From FEN-1219 sp963713355 (GTDB lineage Bacteria; Pseudomonadota; Gammaproteobacteria; Steroidobacterales; Rariloculaceae): 64,000 nt of DNA. Shown here one piece after another: positions 17,217 to 26,337 of the stretch (the stretch's first letter is position 1; the number at the start of each line of letters is the position of its first letter). The notes under the pieces were generated by a model. That model was not told the DNA's origin. It did not search any database and saw only the letters and a list, made by a program, of their open reading frames with translations. Position numbers and translations under genes: made by a program. The DNA lies in NCBI GenBank assembly GCA_963713355.1, contig CAVQLK010000008.1, forward strand, positions 186,001 through 250,000, written 5' to 3'.

Positions 17217-18473
17217 ATGACAAGAAGAAGACTGGTAATCGGGGGGGGCCTCGTCGCTGCGCTCGCGTTTGTCGCGGTAGTGGCGCTGCAAATTTTGCGA
17301 ATACCGCTGCGGCTCGAGGCCGTTCCGCTCGAGCTCACGACGCGGGCCGTCGTGCCCGGTATTCCGAATGCCCGTTACTGGGTGCTGTCGGACGTCGAGC
17401 CGCTCGTGCGCGATGCGCTCGCGGCACGGCAACGCGAGGAGGCGTTTCTCTCGCAGTCGAGCCAAGCCGGCGAGCTGCCGCAGCTCGAGCTGCTGGCGAT
17501 CTCCGGCGGCGGCGACAAGGGCGCGTTCGGCGCCGGCTTGCTGAACGGGTGGACGGCCGCAGGATCCCGGCCGAGCTTCAAGGCCGTCACGGGCGTCAGC
17601 ACCGGCGCGCTGATCGCGCCGTTTGCGTTCCTCGGCCCCGAGTACGACAAGGTGCTCGAGGAAGTCTATACGACGATTTCGCCGGAGGACGTCGCACGCC
17701 CGAGAAGCATCATCGCCGCGATCCAAAACGACGGCATGGCCGACAATGAGCCGCTCTGGGCGCTAATCTCTAAATACGTCGACGAGCGCCTGCTCGCCGC
17801 GATTGCCGCCGAGCACGAGAAAGGCCGAATTCTCCTGATCGGCACGACGGATCTCGACGCGCGCCAACCCGTGATCTGGAACGTCGGCAACATCGCCGCG
17901 AGCGGCTCGAGCAATGCGCTCGCGCTCTTACGGTCGATCTTGCTCGCGTCGGCCGCCATTCCCGGCGCGTTCCCGCCGACGCTCGTTGACGTGGAAGTCG
18001 ACGGCAAACCGTATCAGGAGATGCATGTCGACGGCGGCGCATCTGCGCAAGTGTTCCTTTACCCGCCGTCCCTGACGCAAGTCGCAGCGAGCATTGGTGA
18101 GGGCATGGTCCGCCGCGGACGCGTCTATGTGATCCGTAACGCGTCGCTCGCGCCGACATGGCTTCCCGTCGAACGGCGCACGATCGACATCGCGGCGCGA
18201 GCGATCGATTCGTTGATCACGACGCAAGGGTTCGGAGATCTTTACCGCATCTACACGACAACCCAACAAGACAACCTCGATTTCAACCTTGCCTACATCG
18301 GCGCGGACTTCGTCTACGAGAACGAGCACGCGCCGTTCGAGACCGCGTACATGAAGTCGCTCTACGGCTACGGTTACAACGTGGGCCGCGCAGGATATCA
18401 GTGGCACAAGATGCCGCCGGGGCTGCTGAACGCACCGTCCGCGGGCGCGGTCAGCAATGTAGGGGCTCAATGA
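17217..18473 (+). CDS. Membrane-anchored patatin-like phospholipase
   Basis: 418 aa. A basic start and one membrane helix (about 6-27) anchor it, probably in the inner membrane with the enzyme in the periplasm. Patatin signatures are GGGDKG (97-102), nucleophile GVSTG (Ser128) and catalytic Asp272 in HVDGGAS. The chosen ATG at 17217 begins at the membrane helix; a longer open frame upstream crosses the preceding gene. It is 82 bases after the first patatin gene and overlaps the next gene (ATGA), so two different patatins are made from one unit. Confidence 0.87.
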   Translation: MTRRRLVIGGGLVAALAFVAVVALQILRIPLRLEAVPLELTTRAVVPGIPNARYWVLSDVEPLVRDALAARQREEAFLSQSSQAGELPQLELLAISGGGDKGAFGAGLLNGWTAAGSRPSFKAVTGVSTGALIAPFAFLGPEYDKVLEEVYTTISPEDVARPRSIIAAIQNDGMADNEPLWALISKYVDERLLAAIAAEHEKGRILLIGTTDLDARQPVIWNVGNIAASGSSNALALLRSILLASAAIPGAFPPTLVDVEVDGKPYQEMHVDGGASAQVFLYPPSLTQVAASIGEGMVRRGRVYVIRNASLAPTWLPVERRTIDIAARAIDSLITTQGFGDLYRIYTTTQQDNLDFNLAYIGADFVYENEHAPFETAYMKSLYGYGYNVGRAGYQWHKMPPGLLNAPSAGAVSNVGAQ

Positions 18474-19201
18474 CCGTGTCCACGTTTGCCCTTCCGATGA
18501 AGCTTCGATTTGCAGGTCTCGTCCTCGGGCTCCTCGCATCGTCCGCATCGGCGCAAGGCGTCGATTGGCGCGTTACGCCGTATCTTTGGGGGGCCGGCAT
18601 CGGCGGTGACATCGCTCTCGGTCCCCTCGGCCGCGACGTCGACGTCGAGTTCTCCGATCTCGTGAATGTGCTCTCCGGCGCCGCTTTGATGCACGTCGAA
18701 GCTCAGAACGATGAGCACGTGATATTCGGAGATCTCGTCTGGCTCGCGGTCGAGCCGGAAGAAGAGCTCGCGACGATCGGCGGAGTGGCCGAAGCAGAGC
18801 TCGACACGACGATCATCGAGCTCGGTTACGCACGCGATTCGGATGCATTCGGCCTCGAGGTCGGGTTGCGTTATTGGGACCTCGACATCGAGATCGATCC
18901 GGCGCTTGCGGCCGGTATCGTGCGCGGCGACAGCTGGGCCGACGTGTTCGGCGGCGTTCGCAGAACGCGCGAGCTTGGGTCCAGTTGGACGCTGACGACG
19001 CGCGCCAACCTCGGCGCCGGCGGCGCCGATCTCGCCATCGGCTTTCAGATGGACTTCGCTCGCGAGCTCGAGCGCGGGAACGCCATCGTGGCCGGGTTCA
19101 AGCTGCTCGATATCGACTACGAGGAAGCGTCCGTTCGCGGGATTCCATTCGTGCTCGATACGACGTTCTTCGGCGCCACGGTCGGATTCACGTTCGACTA
19201 G
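18470..19201 (+). CDS. Outer-membrane beta-barrel protein
   Basis: 243 aa starting in the stop of the preceding patatin gene. A signal peptide (LRFAGLVLGLLASSASAQG) is followed by alternating, aromatic-edged strands (WRVTPYLWGAGIGGDIALG at the start, FFGATVGFTFD with a terminal aromatic and Asp at the end). This pattern fits a small barrel of 8-12 strands. No enzymatic motif is seen. Translational coupling to the lipase suggests a shared envelope role. Confidence 0.8.
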   Translation: MTVSTFALPMKLRFAGLVLGLLASSASAQGVDWRVTPYLWGAGIGGDIALGPLGRDVDVEFSDLVNVLSGAALMHVEAQNDEHVIFGDLVWLAVEPEEELATIGGVAEAELDTTIIELGYARDSDAFGLEVGLRYWDLDIEIDPALAAGIVRGDSWADVFGGVRRTRELGSSWTLTTRANLGAGGADLAIGFQMDFARELERGNAIVAGFKLLDIDYEEASVRGIPFVLDTTFFGATVGFTFD

Positions 19202-19233
19202 CGGACGATTCGGCACCGTCTGCGCTTCGAACG

Positions 19234-20724
19234 ATGCACACCGTGCGACGCTGGTTGATCAAGCCGTTGCTCTACGCCGCGGCGTTGGCCGTGACGGTGC
19301 TCGTCACGATCGTGCTCGTCTACTCGGTGCAGGCACGACTTCGGTTTCCCGAGCTACATGCGTGGCACGAGATCGTGTTGCGCGAGGAAGCCGGCCGCGA
19401 TCATCCCGCAGCGTTCGAGTCGTTCGAAGCTTACCGGCAACAAGAGGAGCGGCTGTTCGCCGAGCTGCGCGAGCGCATCTACGCCATGAAGGAAGCCGAC
19501 ACGTTTGCGCTCGGCCGCTATAACCCGCAGAGCGTCGTTGCCAGGCTGGCGCTCGAGACGCCGTACAACCGCTCCTACGAGCTAGCTCCGGCCGGCGAGC
19601 CGCGCGGCTCGGTGTTGCTGATGCACGGTCTCACCGACTCGCCGTACGCCATGCGCGGGATGGCGGAGGTATTTCAGAGCCAAGGATTTTACGTGGTCGC
19701 GCTGCGCCTGCCGGGCCACGGCACCGCGCCGTCGGGCTTGCGAGGCGTGGGGTGGCAAGACTGGTATTCCGCTGCCGCGGCGGCAGCGAAGCACGCGGCC
19801 CTGCGCGGCGGCAGCGGCAAGCCGTTCTACGTCGGCGGCTTCTCGACAGGTGCGGCGCTGGCGACGCTCTATTCGGTGCGCTCGCTCGACGACTCCACGC
19901 TGCCCAAGCCGCAAGGGCTCTATCTCGTCTCGCCCGCGATCGGCATCTCGCCGTTTGCCGTGCTGACGAACGTGATCTCGCGGCTCGCGTTCATACCCGG
20001 CTTCGAAAAATCGCGCTGGATCGACGTGTATCCCGAGTACGATCCGTACAAGTACAACTCGTTTCCCGTCAACGCCGCGAACCAGATCCACACGCTGACG
20101 GGCGTGCTGCGCGACGCGCTCGACGACGCCGGGCGGCGCGGCCGGCTCGCGGCGATGCCGCGTGTCGTCGCGTTTCAGTCGATCGTGGACTCGACGATCA
20201 CGGCACGCGAAGTGGTCCGCGGGTTGCTCGGCCGCCTACCGCGCGCCGATCACGAGCTCGTCGTGTTCGACGTGAACCGCATCGACGCCGTGGAAGGATT
20301 GATCGCTGCCGGCCCGCTCGAGGACCTCGAGGCGATTCGAAACGCGACGGACCTGCCGTTTCGCGTGACGCTGGTCGGCAGCAGCGCCCCCGACACGCGT
20401 GCCGTCGCGGCTTATACACGCGAAGCCGAGGCCGCCGAGGTCGGCAGGGCGGAGCTTGGGCTCGAATGGCCGGCCGGCGTTTTCTCGCTCGGCCACGTCG
20501 CGCTGCCGTTCCCGGCCGACGACCCCGTGTACGGAATCGCACTGGCGCCCGGCCCGCGGCCGCCGTTCAATCTCGGCGCGGTCGCGGTGCGCGGCGAGAG
20601 CGGCGCGCTCGTGCTCTCGCTCGGCGCTTTTTCGCGCCTCCGCAGCAATCCGTTTTTCGACGTCATTCGCGCGAAGATCGTAGAAACACTCGAGCGCGAC
20701 CGGCAGACTGCCGGTGCGCCCTAG
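19234..20724 (+). CDS. Membrane-anchored alpha/beta hydrolase (serine hydrolase)
   Basis: 496 aa. An N-terminal membrane helix (about 11-31) is followed by an extra helical region and a hydrolase_4-type fold. HGLTDSPYAMRG (131-142) gives the oxyanion loop, the nucleophile elbow is GFSTG with Ser204, and SLGHVALPFP near the C-terminus supplies a likely catalytic His. An acidic residue is likely in the DSTITAREV stretch. It follows the barrel gene by 32 bases and overlaps the convergent transporter gene by 4. Probably a periplasmic esterase or lipase. Confidence 0.83.
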   Translation: MHTVRRWLIKPLLYAAALAVTVLVTIVLVYSVQARLRFPELHAWHEIVLREEAGRDHPAAFESFEAYRQQEERLFAELRERIYAMKEADTFALGRYNPQSVVARLALETPYNRSYELAPAGEPRGSVLLMHGLTDSPYAMRGMAEVFQSQGFYVVALRLPGHGTAPSGLRGVGWQDWYSAAAAAAKHAALRGGSGKPFYVGGFSTGAALATLYSVRSLDDSTLPKPQGLYLVSPAIGISPFAVLTNVISRLAFIPGFEKSRWIDVYPEYDPYKYNSFPVNAANQIHTLTGVLRDALDDAGRRGRLAAMPRVVAFQSIVDSTITAREVVRGLLGRLPRADHELVVFDVNRIDAVEGLIAAGPLEDLEAIRNATDLPFRVTLVGSSAPDTRAVAAYTREAEAAEVGRAELGLEWPAGVFSLGHVALPFPADDPVYGIALAPGPRPPFNLGAVAVRGESGALVLSLGAFSRLRSNPFFDVIRAKIVETLERDRQTAGAP

Positions 20725-21599
20725 GATCGTTGCGCGGCGGTTGGCCGGTGTGCGTTGCGGCCTCGCCAAACGAGGTAAGCCGTCGCGATGACGATGAACG
20801 TCAGGATGCACGGCACCAGCACGGGCAACGCTTGCTGCGGCGTGAAGTTCGTGACGGCGATCGCGATGGCGAGACCGGGATGGCGGACGGCGCACTCGAC
20901 TGCGAGCACGGTCTTTTGCTGCTCGTTCTGCGGCCCCAGCACGTGACCGATTGCGAGACCCGCAACGCTGACTGCGGCGATCACTGCATACGACCAGCCA
21001 TCCATGTTCAGCAGTGCGGGATAGAACGCTCCGAGGATGGCGACCACGACGACGAGCAGCCCTACGGTTCCAACCTTGCCGAGCAGCGAGGCGGAAGCGC
21101 CGGCCCACGCGGGAAAGAGCGCGCGCGCGGCCAATCCTAAACCGATCGGCAAGAGGATCGACTTTGCCAATATCGAAAGCAAAGAGGCCGGATCGACGCT
21201 GGCGCTGAACCCCAGGGGCAGCGCGATGACGTTCAACACGGCCGGGACCGTGACGACGGCGAGCGCCGCCAACGAGAGGTGCAGGCTCGCGATGAACGCC
21301 GCGTCGCCTCCGCCGGTCTTGGTTGCCGATTTGATCATCAACGGCGCCGGAGGACAGGCCACGAGGATCGCGAGCCCGACCGCGACGGCGGGCGCGGGCT
21401 CGAGAAGGAGAATGAGGCCGAGCGCCGCGGCCGGGACGAGAATCAGGGCGGCGACGAGCGCCCGCAACATCACGACGGGGCGGTCCTTGAAACAAGCGGC
21501 GACCTGACTCGGTGCGATGCCGAGCGCTTCGGCGAACACGATCAGGGCCACCGACAGGGGTGCAATGATCCTGAGTGCGTCGATGATCAGCTCTCTCAA
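20721..21599 (-). CDS. Bile acid:sodium symporter (BASS) family transporter
   Basis: 292 aa, with about nine or ten hydrophobic helices over almost its full length. The family-typical stretches are present: LVACPPAPLMIKSATKTGGG at about 79-98, and ECAVRHPGLAIAIAV near 230. It is a secondary transporter of organic anions in the inner membrane. The substrate cannot be told. It is a single gene, convergent with the preceding hydrolase. Confidence 0.82.
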   Translation of the reverse strand: MRELIIDALRIIAPLSVALIVFAEALGIAPSQVAACFKDRPVVMLRALVAALILVPAAALGLILLLEPAPAVAVGLAILVACPPAPLMIKSATKTGGGDAAFIASLHLSLAALAVVTVPAVLNVIALPLGFSASVDPASLLSILAKSILLPIGLGLAARALFPAWAGASASLLGKVGTVGLLVVVVAILGAFYPALLNMDGWSYAVIAAVSVAGLAIGHVLGPQNEQQKTVLAVECAVRHPGLAIAIAVTNFTPQQALPVLVPCILTFIVIATAYLVWRGRNAHRPTAAQRS

Positions 21600-21736
21600 C
21601 GGAGGCTCCTTCTCGCCGCGCTCATGCCGCGCGCTACGACTATACGGCGAACCAGTTATACGCAGGGGCGCCGCGCGGAGGGATTCACCTTTGGGCCTAT
21701 CCCGTGACGAAGGCCGGACGGCGACTGCCGCTCGGA

Positions 21737-21750
21737 CCTAAGTCCAATGG
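21737..21750 (+). promoter_or_regulatory. CCTAAGTCC-type motif, copy 2
   Basis: CCTAAGTCCAATGG, differing by one base from the copy at 13741. Its last base is 68 bases before the GTG start at 21818, the same spacing as copy 1 to its gene. Candidate binding site for a shared regulator. Confidence 0.35.
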
Positions 21751-21817
21751 CCGCTTGGCGGGGCGGCTCGCGATCATGACGGGCACCAACAGCGACACGA
21801 GTGTCCAGGAGGCTTCC

Positions 21818-22297
21818 GTGACCCGATCGATTTGTGCCGTTTTCTTGCTGGCGCTCGCTCATCCCGCCTTCGCTCAAGTCAACCCGCAATTCGCGGACGT
21901 CACTGACGAGATCGAGATGGTTCGTTCGATCGTCCGCATCGAGCGCAAGGCCGCCGTCGAGCAGGCGATGCAGCTTACCCCCGCCGAGAGCCAGGCGTTC
22001 TGGATGATCTACAACGAATACGAGGCGGAAAGAACAGCGATCAACAATCGCACCGTGAAAGTCATTACGGACTATGCCGCTGCATATCCCGAAGTCGGCG
22101 ATGAGCGCGCGCAAGCGCTGCTCGATGAAGCCTTCGACGTCGATGCCGACATGCTCAGCTTGAAGAAGAAGTACGTGCGGCGTTTCGCCAAGATCATGTC
22201 GCCTGCTCGCGTGACTCGATTCTTTCAGATCGAGCGCAAGTTGGACGCCGTGCAGAACTTGAGCATCGCCGAGCAGATCCCGTTGGTCGACCAGTAA
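21818..22297 (+). CDS. Periplasmic helical protein, LTXXQ/Spy-like in outline
   Basis: 159 aa. The GTG at 21818 is chosen because AGGAGG ends 5 bases upstream and it opens a clean signal peptide (TRSICAVFLLALAHPAFAQ). The mature protein is almost wholly charged helix (IVRIERKAAVEQAMQLTPAE, then YVRRFAKIMSPARVTRFFQI). The LTPAE motif and the FFQIERKLDAV ending recall Spy/CpxP-type periplasmic chaperones, but the similarity is weak. The following DUF481 barrel gene lies 71 bases on. Confidence 0.7.
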   Translation: MTRSICAVFLLALAHPAFAQVNPQFADVTDEIEMVRSIVRIERKAAVEQAMQLTPAESQAFWMIYNEYEAERTAINNRTVKVITDYAAAYPEVGDERAQALLDEAFDVDADMLSLKKKYVRRFAKIMSPARVTRFFQIERKLDAVQNLSIAEQIPLVDQ

Positions 22298-22368
22298 TCG
22301 AGCACTTCCAGTCATCTTGGACACGCCGCCGGCCGCGTCGGCCGCGCTGTGTTGCCCGGAGGAAAGCG

Positions 22369-23430
22369 ATGAAAGGCATGCGAACCCGCTTGCTCGGTGG
22401 GCTGGTCGTGGCGGTGTCGTTGCTCGGCGTCGTGCCGGCAAATGCGCAACGAGACAATACCGACGTCATCGTGCTCAAGAACGGCGACCGTGTCACGGGC
22501 GAGATCCTCGAGCTCGAGTACGGTCTTTTGCGGTTCGAGACCGACGACATGGGGACCATCAACATCGAGTGGAGCGCGATCGCCTCGATCGACAGCCAGT
22601 ACACGTTCGACGTGCAGCGGGCCGGGGGACGGCAGTACGCCGGCGTCATCGCCACCTCACAAGACGGCGGAGAGCTCGTGATTCGAGACGAGAATGGCGA
22701 GGAGTCCGTGCCCCTTTCGTCCGTCGTACGCGTGACGGAGCTGGAAACCGGTTTTTGGCAGCGCGTTTCGGGCTCGATGTCCGTGGGCTTCAATTACACC
22801 AAGTCGACGGGCATCCGCACCAGCAGCATCAACATCAGCTCGCAGTATCAGGCCGAGCAGCTCAAAGCCACGCTCGACATCAGCGCGTACGAAACGTCGA
22901 GCCCCGACACCGAGCCGAGCGCGCGCGAGAACCTGACCTCGACGGTGCAATTCCAGCGCGAGCGGCCGTCCTTTCTGATGCTGCTGAACTCGCTCGAGCG
23001 CAACGACGAGCTCGGCATCGATGCGCGTCTTACGACGGGAGGAGGCCTCGCGCGCTACATCGCGCAGGATCAGGACAGCGAGCTCATGTTGTTCGCAGGC
23101 GCCGTCGCCAACCAGGAGTGGACCAACGACGAAGCGGAAAGTATCGACGCAGACGACAGCCAGCAAAGTCTCGAAGGCGTGCTCGGCGCGAGCTGGCGCA
23201 TCTTTCGTTTCAACAACCCGGAGGTGAGCCTCGCGTCGACGGCCTATCTTTATCCGAGCCTCACGGAACAGGGCCGGCACCGCGGCACTCTGGATGTGAG
23301 CCTGAGGCGCGAGATCATCAGCGATCTATTCTTCGATATCTCGTTGTACGAGAGCTATGACAGCGATCCGCCTTCTGGAGGCGAGACGACCGACTACGGC
23401 ATCGTCACGTCGCTCGGCTACAAATTCTAA
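22369..23430 (+). CDS. DUF481 outer-membrane barrel protein
   Basis: 353 aa. A signal peptide (about 1-26) is followed by two small repeated beta units (VIVLKNGDRVTGEILELEYG and the later YAGVIATSQDGGELVIRDEN) that resemble SH3/Sm-like folds. A DUF481-type barrel follows (about 125-353), ending in SLGYKF with a terminal Phe as expected for Bam-assembled proteins. The start ATG follows GGAGG by 5-8 bases. The function of the family is not known. Confidence 0.82.
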   Translation: MKGMRTRLLGGLVVAVSLLGVVPANAQRDNTDVIVLKNGDRVTGEILELEYGLLRFETDDMGTINIEWSAIASIDSQYTFDVQRAGGRQYAGVIATSQDGGELVIRDENGEESVPLSSVVRVTELETGFWQRVSGSMSVGFNYTKSTGIRTSSINISSQYQAEQLKATLDISAYETSSPDTEPSARENLTSTVQFQRERPSFLMLLNSLERNDELGIDARLTTGGGLARYIAQDQDSELMLFAGAVANQEWTNDEAESIDADDSQQSLEGVLGASWRIFRFNNPEVSLASTAYLYPSLTEQGRHRGTLDVSLRREIISDLFFDISLYESYDSDPPSGGETTDYGIVTSLGYKF

Positions 23431-23440
23431 GGCGTTGCGT

Positions 23441-23800
23441 TCAAGCGCGAGGTTGCGCCTCCGCCTCTAGCCGCTGCACCTCCATGAGGTCGCGCTCGAG
23501 GAAGTAGCTCAAGAAAGTTCGAATCGCCGCAATCGCAGCCAATTCGCCTATCTGCTCCCACGTCGGCGCAATCGTGCTGCGCACGATGTCTGCGGCCAGC
23601 GCGAACTGCAGGGCGCCGAGCAGCGAGCTGCCGAAACTGGCCCAGATGTGCCGTCCCCAATGCGTGGCGCGCGGCCCGCGCACGAGAACCTTGAGGACGG
23701 CGCTCAGGGCGTGGAGCGCACCGAATGCTACGATCACGACTGCGACGGTTTCGAGCGCGAGCGCAACCTGGTTGGCGACAACCGTCAGCAACTCTTCCAT
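23441..23800 (-). CDS. DUF1622 membrane protein
   Basis: 119 aa with three hydrophobic segments: VALALETVAVVIVAFGALHA, then SSLLGALQFALAADIVRST, and AAIAAIRTFLSYFLERDL. FGSSLLGALQFALAADIV and RTFLSYFLERD are the recognisable DUF1622 stretches. The family has no known function. It ends 10 bases from the convergent DUF481 gene and stands just downstream of the formylglycine-enzyme gene on the same strand. Confidence 0.8.
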   Translation of the reverse strand: MEELLTVVANQVALALETVAVVIVAFGALHALSAVLKVLVRGPRATHWGRHIWASFGSSLLGALQFALAADIVRSTIAPTWEQIGELAAIAAIRTFLSYFLERDLMEVQRLEAEAQPRA

Positions 23801-23823
23801 TCAGCGATCCTCGAGCGCTTCGC

Positions 23824-24784
23824 TCAGGTTTGATTCGGCGCCGAGGACCGCACGATACAGCGGAAGCCCAGATGGCATGTGGCGGTGTCGATCGGCTGCG
23901 CCATGCGCGCTGCAGGCCGATAGCGACGGCAGTAGTTCGGCGCGCAGAGGTACGAGCCGCCCTTCATGACCTTGCGGGGAATCTTGATCTGCTCCCGAGG
24001 ATCGAAGCTGTCTTCGAGCTTGCCGCCTCTGGGATTGCTTGGGGCACAGCAGGCCGCTGTAGCGCCCTCGTGGTTGCTCCGGTACCAATCCGTCGTCCAC
24101 TCCCAGACGTTGCCGGCCATCTCGTGAAGGCCGTAGCCGTTCGGCGGAAACGATCCGACTGGAGCCGTCCATTCGTAACCGTCGTCCTTTGTGTTCTGCC
24201 ACGGAAACTCGCCCTGCCAGGTGTTGGCCTGCAATTGGCCGTTCGGCGCCAGCTCGTCGCCCCAGACGAACTCCGCGGCTTCGAGGCCGCCGCGGGCTGC
24301 GAGCTCCCACTCCGCTTCGGTAGGCAGCTTTTTTCCGGCCCATTCGCGAAGGCGGCCGCGTCCTCGAACGCGACATGAACGACCGGGTGATCCCACAGGC
24401 CCTGCAGCGAGCTTCGCGCGCCGCGCGGGTGACGCCAGTCCGCACCCGCAACGTACCGCCACCAGTTGTACGCGTTGCGCAAGTCGACCGGCCCCGCCGG
24501 TTCACGAAGACGACGGACGAGGGCACGAGCAACTCGGGCTGGGCGCCGGGATAGAGCGCGGGGTCGACCGGGCGCTCGGCGAGCGTGACGTAGCCCGTTG
24601 CGCGGACGAACCGCTCGAAGTCGCGGTTCGTGACGGCATAGCGATCCATCCAAAAGCCGTCGACGGCCACGACATGCGCCGGCGCTTCCTCGGGGTAGTG
24701 GTGATCCGACCCCATGCGAAACGTCGCGGCCGGAACGAAGCACATGTCGGCGCCGGCCTGTTCGTTCGGTTCCGCGTTGCTCAT
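23824..24784 (-). pseudogene. Formylglycine-generating enzyme (SUMF1/FGE-type), two frameshifts
   Basis: Three frames join into one FGE protein of about 320 aa. Frame 1 begins at the ATG at 24784 and holds MCFVPAATFRMGSDHHYPEE and WMDRYAVTNRDFERFV. Frame 2 holds NAYNWWRYVAGADWRHP and HPVVHVAFEDAAAFA. Frame 3 holds KKLPTEAEWELAARGG and NVWEWTTDWY. The active-site pair is present in GGSYLCAPNYCRRYRPAAR, matching the two copper-binding Cys of true FGE, which oxidises a sulfatase Cys to formylglycine. One base is missing near 24502 and one near 24345. No sulfatase gene is in the window. Both breaks look like sequence errors. Confidence 0.75.
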
Positions 24785-24810
24785 GGGCCGACCTCCTCGA
24801 GTGCGGCTCT

Positions 24811-25272
24811 TCAAACGGCGCGTACCAAGACGGCCAGAAACGCGAAGACACCGATGAAGGTGAGACCGATCGCGATCGCGTAAACGGGCGTGCTTCCCGG
24901 AGCCTTGCCGATGCCTGCGACGGCCGCGTACTCGCCATGCCAGAGGTAGCGGAGCGCCGCGCGATATTGCACGGCCGACACGACGAGCGCGACGATTCCA
25001 GCGGCGATCAAAACGAGCCCCACGTAGCGCGCTGCAAACGGCCTCGTCGCGGGGTCCACGCCTTCGATGTTGTTCAACCGCTCGAAGAACTGCACGATCG
25101 TGAATCCGAAGCCGATCAGCGCCGTAGCCGTTCGTACCCACGACATCATCGTTCGCTCGAGTGCCAAGCGAGTGCGGACCCACGCGAAGTGAGTGTCCGC
25201 CGTGGCCTTCACGGCAAACCGTTCGCCGTCGGGTTGTGGTGCGTTGGCTTCCATCGGGTCGTCGTTGGCCAA
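24811..25272 (-). CDS. DUF202 (YidH-like) membrane protein
   Basis: 153 aa. A soluble start is followed by WVRTRLALERTMMSWVRTAT, the DUF202 signature, and then three membrane helices (about 47-67, 84-107, 128-150). Inner-membrane protein of unknown role. It lies 26 bases upstream of the formylglycine-enzyme gene on the same strand, so the two are probably co-transcribed with DUF1622. Confidence 0.82.
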   Translation of the reverse strand: MANDDPMEANAPQPDGERFAVKATADTHFAWVRTRLALERTMMSWVRTATALIGFGFTIVQFFERLNNIEGVDPATRPFAARYVGLVLIAAGIVALVVSAVQYRAALRYLWHGEYAAVAGIGKAPGSTPVYAIAIGLTFIGVFAFLAVLVRAV

Positions 25273-25301
25273 ACGTCCGAAGTCGAAGTCCGGACCGTAG
25301 C

Positions 25302-26141
25302 CTAGTTGCGTGAGCCGAAATCGAGCTTGAAATACAGCAGCAAGCCGTCGTAGCCCCAGTCGAGACGAGCGTCGAGCCCTTGGTCCTCGACGGCGCCGAG
25401 GTTCATCGACACGCGGTTGTAGGCGAGGCCGACGGCCATTCGCTCGCCGAAGCCGTAGTCGGCGCCGACGTAGAAGTCCGAGAAGCGGCCGTCGATGTCG
25501 TCGGCCTCGAACGCGAACAGCTGGATCGCGCCGCGCAGCGTGATCCGGTCGTTGACCGCGTAGTCGCCGCGCAGACCGAACACCGGCAGCGGCGCTGTGA
25601 CGTCCTCAGTCTCGGCCCGCCCGAGCGTCGCTTGGCTCAGGGACAGGGTGGTTTCGGCGACGTACAGGCCAGCGGTCACTCCGAGCCAGCCGCGATCGCG
25701 CGCCAGGACGGCAAACGTGTAGTCGGCCTTGATGATCGTCAGGTCCGACTCCGTTTCGATGACGGTATTGACGACGAAAGTCTCGTCGCCGAACTCGATC
25801 GTCTCCTGGATCGGAATCGCCGCCGAGCGTGACAAGTCGAAGTACGCGCCGTCGAGACGGTGCCTTTCACCGAACCAGACGTAGCCGCCGAGGCGAGCAA
25901 CGTTCGTCGAGGACTCGAGGCCGAGATCGTCCTCCATGTCGATGTCGGTGCCCTCACCGGCATCGGAGTCGAGCCGCGTGCTGGACTGACGGTCCGTGAC
26001 GAACGCGCCGAGCATGATGCTGGCCCGCTCTCCATCCGCCGTCGGCTGTGCAGCCGCCGCGAGCGGTAGCCACTGCGCGGCACAGGCCACCGTCGAAAGC
26101 ACGAAGAGGCGGGTAATGCTAGCCGGGCTCGTAGTTTTCAT
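25302..26141 (-). CDS. Outer-membrane beta-barrel protein
   Basis: About 279 aa from the ATG at 26141, which puts the basic MKTTSPASITRLF directly before the hydrophobic signal segment. In-frame starts up to 26195 are alternatives. The mature protein is a run of amphipathic strands with acidic turns, such as ARLGGYVWFGERHRLDGAYF and ISMNLGAVEDQGLDARLDWG-like segments, ending LLLYFKLDFGSRN. It fits a small outer-membrane barrel. No enzymatic motif is seen. Confidence 0.75.
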   Translation of the reverse strand: MKTTSPASITRLFVLSTVACAAQWLPLAAAAQPTADGERASIMLGAFVTDRQSSTRLDSDAGEGTDIDMEDDLGLESSTNVARLGGYVWFGERHRLDGAYFDLSRSAAIPIQETIEFGDETFVVNTVIETESDLTIIKADYTFAVLARDRGWLGVTAGLYVAETTLSLSQATLGRAETEDVTAPLPVFGLRGDYAVNDRITLRGAIQLFAFEADDIDGRFSDFYVGADYGFGERMAVGLAYNRVSMNLGAVEDQGLDARLDWGYDGLLLYFKLDFGSRN

Positions 26142-26337
26142 GGGGTCCGATTTCGCCATTGACGTGCGTGCAAGGCTATCGGACTTTCGCCTCATGCGGG
26201 GCGGAATCGCGCGGCGCGCAAATGGTGTGCCGCCTAGTGATGCATGTGTGTGGCGGCCGGACCTACTCGGAGCGCAGTTGACCCATCGAGCCGTTCACAC
26301 TACGGTGGCTCGCGCCGTCACTCGGAGGGGATCGCCG

